Assembly (NCBI GenBank): GCA_903772945.1
Contig: CAICTM010000977.1
Location: 1 to 40,913 of the forward strand
DNA length: 40,913 nucleotides
DNA from: Seminavis robusta
Taxonomy: Eukaryota; Bacillariophyta; Bacillariophyceae; Naviculales; Naviculaceae
Direction of reading: 5' to 3'
This document shows, piece after piece, positions 39,956 through 40,913 of this stretch. The notes under the pieces are model-generated. The model had not been told where the DNA came from and ran no database searches. It saw only the letters and a program-made list of their open reading frames with translations. Numbering within the stretch: position 1 is the first letter of the stretch; the number at the start of each line of letters is the position of its first letter. A program made the translations under genes and the position numbers.

Positions 39956-40728
39956 TTGCTAAGGCCGACCTCGCGTGAAACAAGGTTATACGTGTGGACA
40001 CGTTGCTACAAGACCCTGCTGTCCAATCAGTTCCTCACTATGTCTAACCGAACAGCGCTGGTCTGTGATTCGCGACAGGTCGCTCCAACCCAGCTGCGTA
40101 GTCGCCGCGATACTCCAGAGCATTCCAACAAACGACGACTCGGTACTCCGAAACACAGCGTCGTGGAAGTCGTCCCGCCACTTCCAAGAAGTCCTCAAGA
40201 CGAACTGGAGCTGGAACTGCCGTGCGATCAAACAGAAGCAAGCAAGCCTGCGGGAATGACAGCTCGAAGCTCGGTGATGCACGACCAAGCAGTTTGTTCT
40301 AGTTCGATGGCGCGTCCAGCTCAGATAGCAGTCCATACCTCAACGTCGAGATGGTTGGGAAGGTTGGTTCACGGACTTCCTTACCCCACCAGGTCGAAGA
40401 CCTGTGGTCTGAGCGGACTCGACATCGAGACAAAAATTGGAGGTCGCTCCGCGTCATTCCAAGCTAGTGGTTTCATGAAAGACACTGTATACAAGACCCG
40501 TATCCCTTCTGTCACGAAACGTCGAACTTTCTCCAGCATTTCATGCGCACGGGAGTTCAACTTTGGGTCTCACCATTGACGAAAAGCGCAAGGTGCTCTC
40601 CCAGAGGACGACGTGCTACACGCCTCGAGAATGACTATGAATGGAACGACCCTGAGCAGCCATTCATTGAAGTTGACGACGACAGTGACGAAGAAGAGGA
40701 GCAGGACGAGGACAAGAGCGAGACTTAA
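39956..40728 (+). other. Overlapping open frames, possibly a decayed Gag-like gene
   Basis: A 207-codon frame (39956-40579) is rich in Arg, Ser, Thr and Pro and has no domain. A second frame (40543-40728) ends in a highly acidic tail (EVDDDSDEEEEQDEDKSE). A coding-like bit (TIDEKRKVLSQRTTCYTPRE) lies in a third frame between them, so this may be one gene with frameshifts. A Gag protein of a flanking retroelement is one reading; a spurious frame is another. Confidence 0.3.
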
Positions 40729-40913
40729 GCGAGGACGAGGTTGATTACGAAAATACAAGAGATGGAGCCACTACCACTACATTCATGTTTGTGTTTGTTT
40801 AGAGTTTGACATCGTTGTGCAGCAAAGAGGACTACGGTACAAAATTTGCTACCCCGTTCGGTTAAGAGGGAGTGCGAGAGGAGCCAAAAACAGCTGGTGG
40901 TTGGCAATCACGG

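Overview
The window looks like nuclear DNA of a diatom, probably a raphid pennate (the genus is inference). The evidence: compact genes with short GT-AG introns of about 72-102 bp; two preproteins carrying the stramenopile plastid bipartite signature, in which a signal peptide is cleaved just before a Phe; an Lsi2-type silicon efflux transporter homologue; LRR proteins of the kinase-less type; and debris of Ty1/Copia and Ty3/Gypsy retrotransposons.

Layout. 1-4.3 kb is decayed DNA: a truncated Copia reverse transcriptase/RNase H, an unidentified frameshifted ORF, A+T-rich repeats and a broken RING-finger gene. 4.9-11.8 kb holds intact genes: a plastid-targeted zinc-ribbon/RRM protein (+), a single-pass membrane protein with a CPFC motif (-), a large secreted propeller/LamG-like protein (+) and the two-exon Lsi2-like transporter (-). 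11.8-17.3 kb has few genes and at least two multiply frameshifted relics. 17.3-25.9 kb is the best gene-bearing stretch: LRR protein 1 (+, 5 exons), a YeiH/UPF0324-type transporter (+), an ER-lumenal protein ending in KDEL (-), a plastid Hsp70-escort DNL zinc-finger protein (+) and a SPOUT1-type RNA methyltransferase (-, 3 exons). A decamer minisatellite with a 110-bp higher-order unit follows at 26.2-26.5 kb. 27.5-36.6 kb holds LRR protein 2 (+, 3 exons), an F-box/MYND protein (-), LRR protein 3 (+, 4 exons) and a four-helix claudin-like membrane protein (-). 36.7-40.9 kb is again retrotransposon debris.

How the genes relate. The three LRR proteins are paralogues with the same plan: a hydrophilic, probably cytosolic N-terminus, one membrane helix, an N-cap domain, LRRs, and a C-terminal cysteine module with exactly conserved first spacing. 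They form a dispersed family cluster, with the F-box/MYND gene divergently placed next to LRR protein 3. The zinc-ribbon/RRM protein and the Hsp70 escort both point to the plastid. Nothing else suggests a shared pathway or operon. I see no rRNA, tRNA or CRISPR. Splice sites were inferred by reading phase and homology, so exon ends carry that uncertainty.
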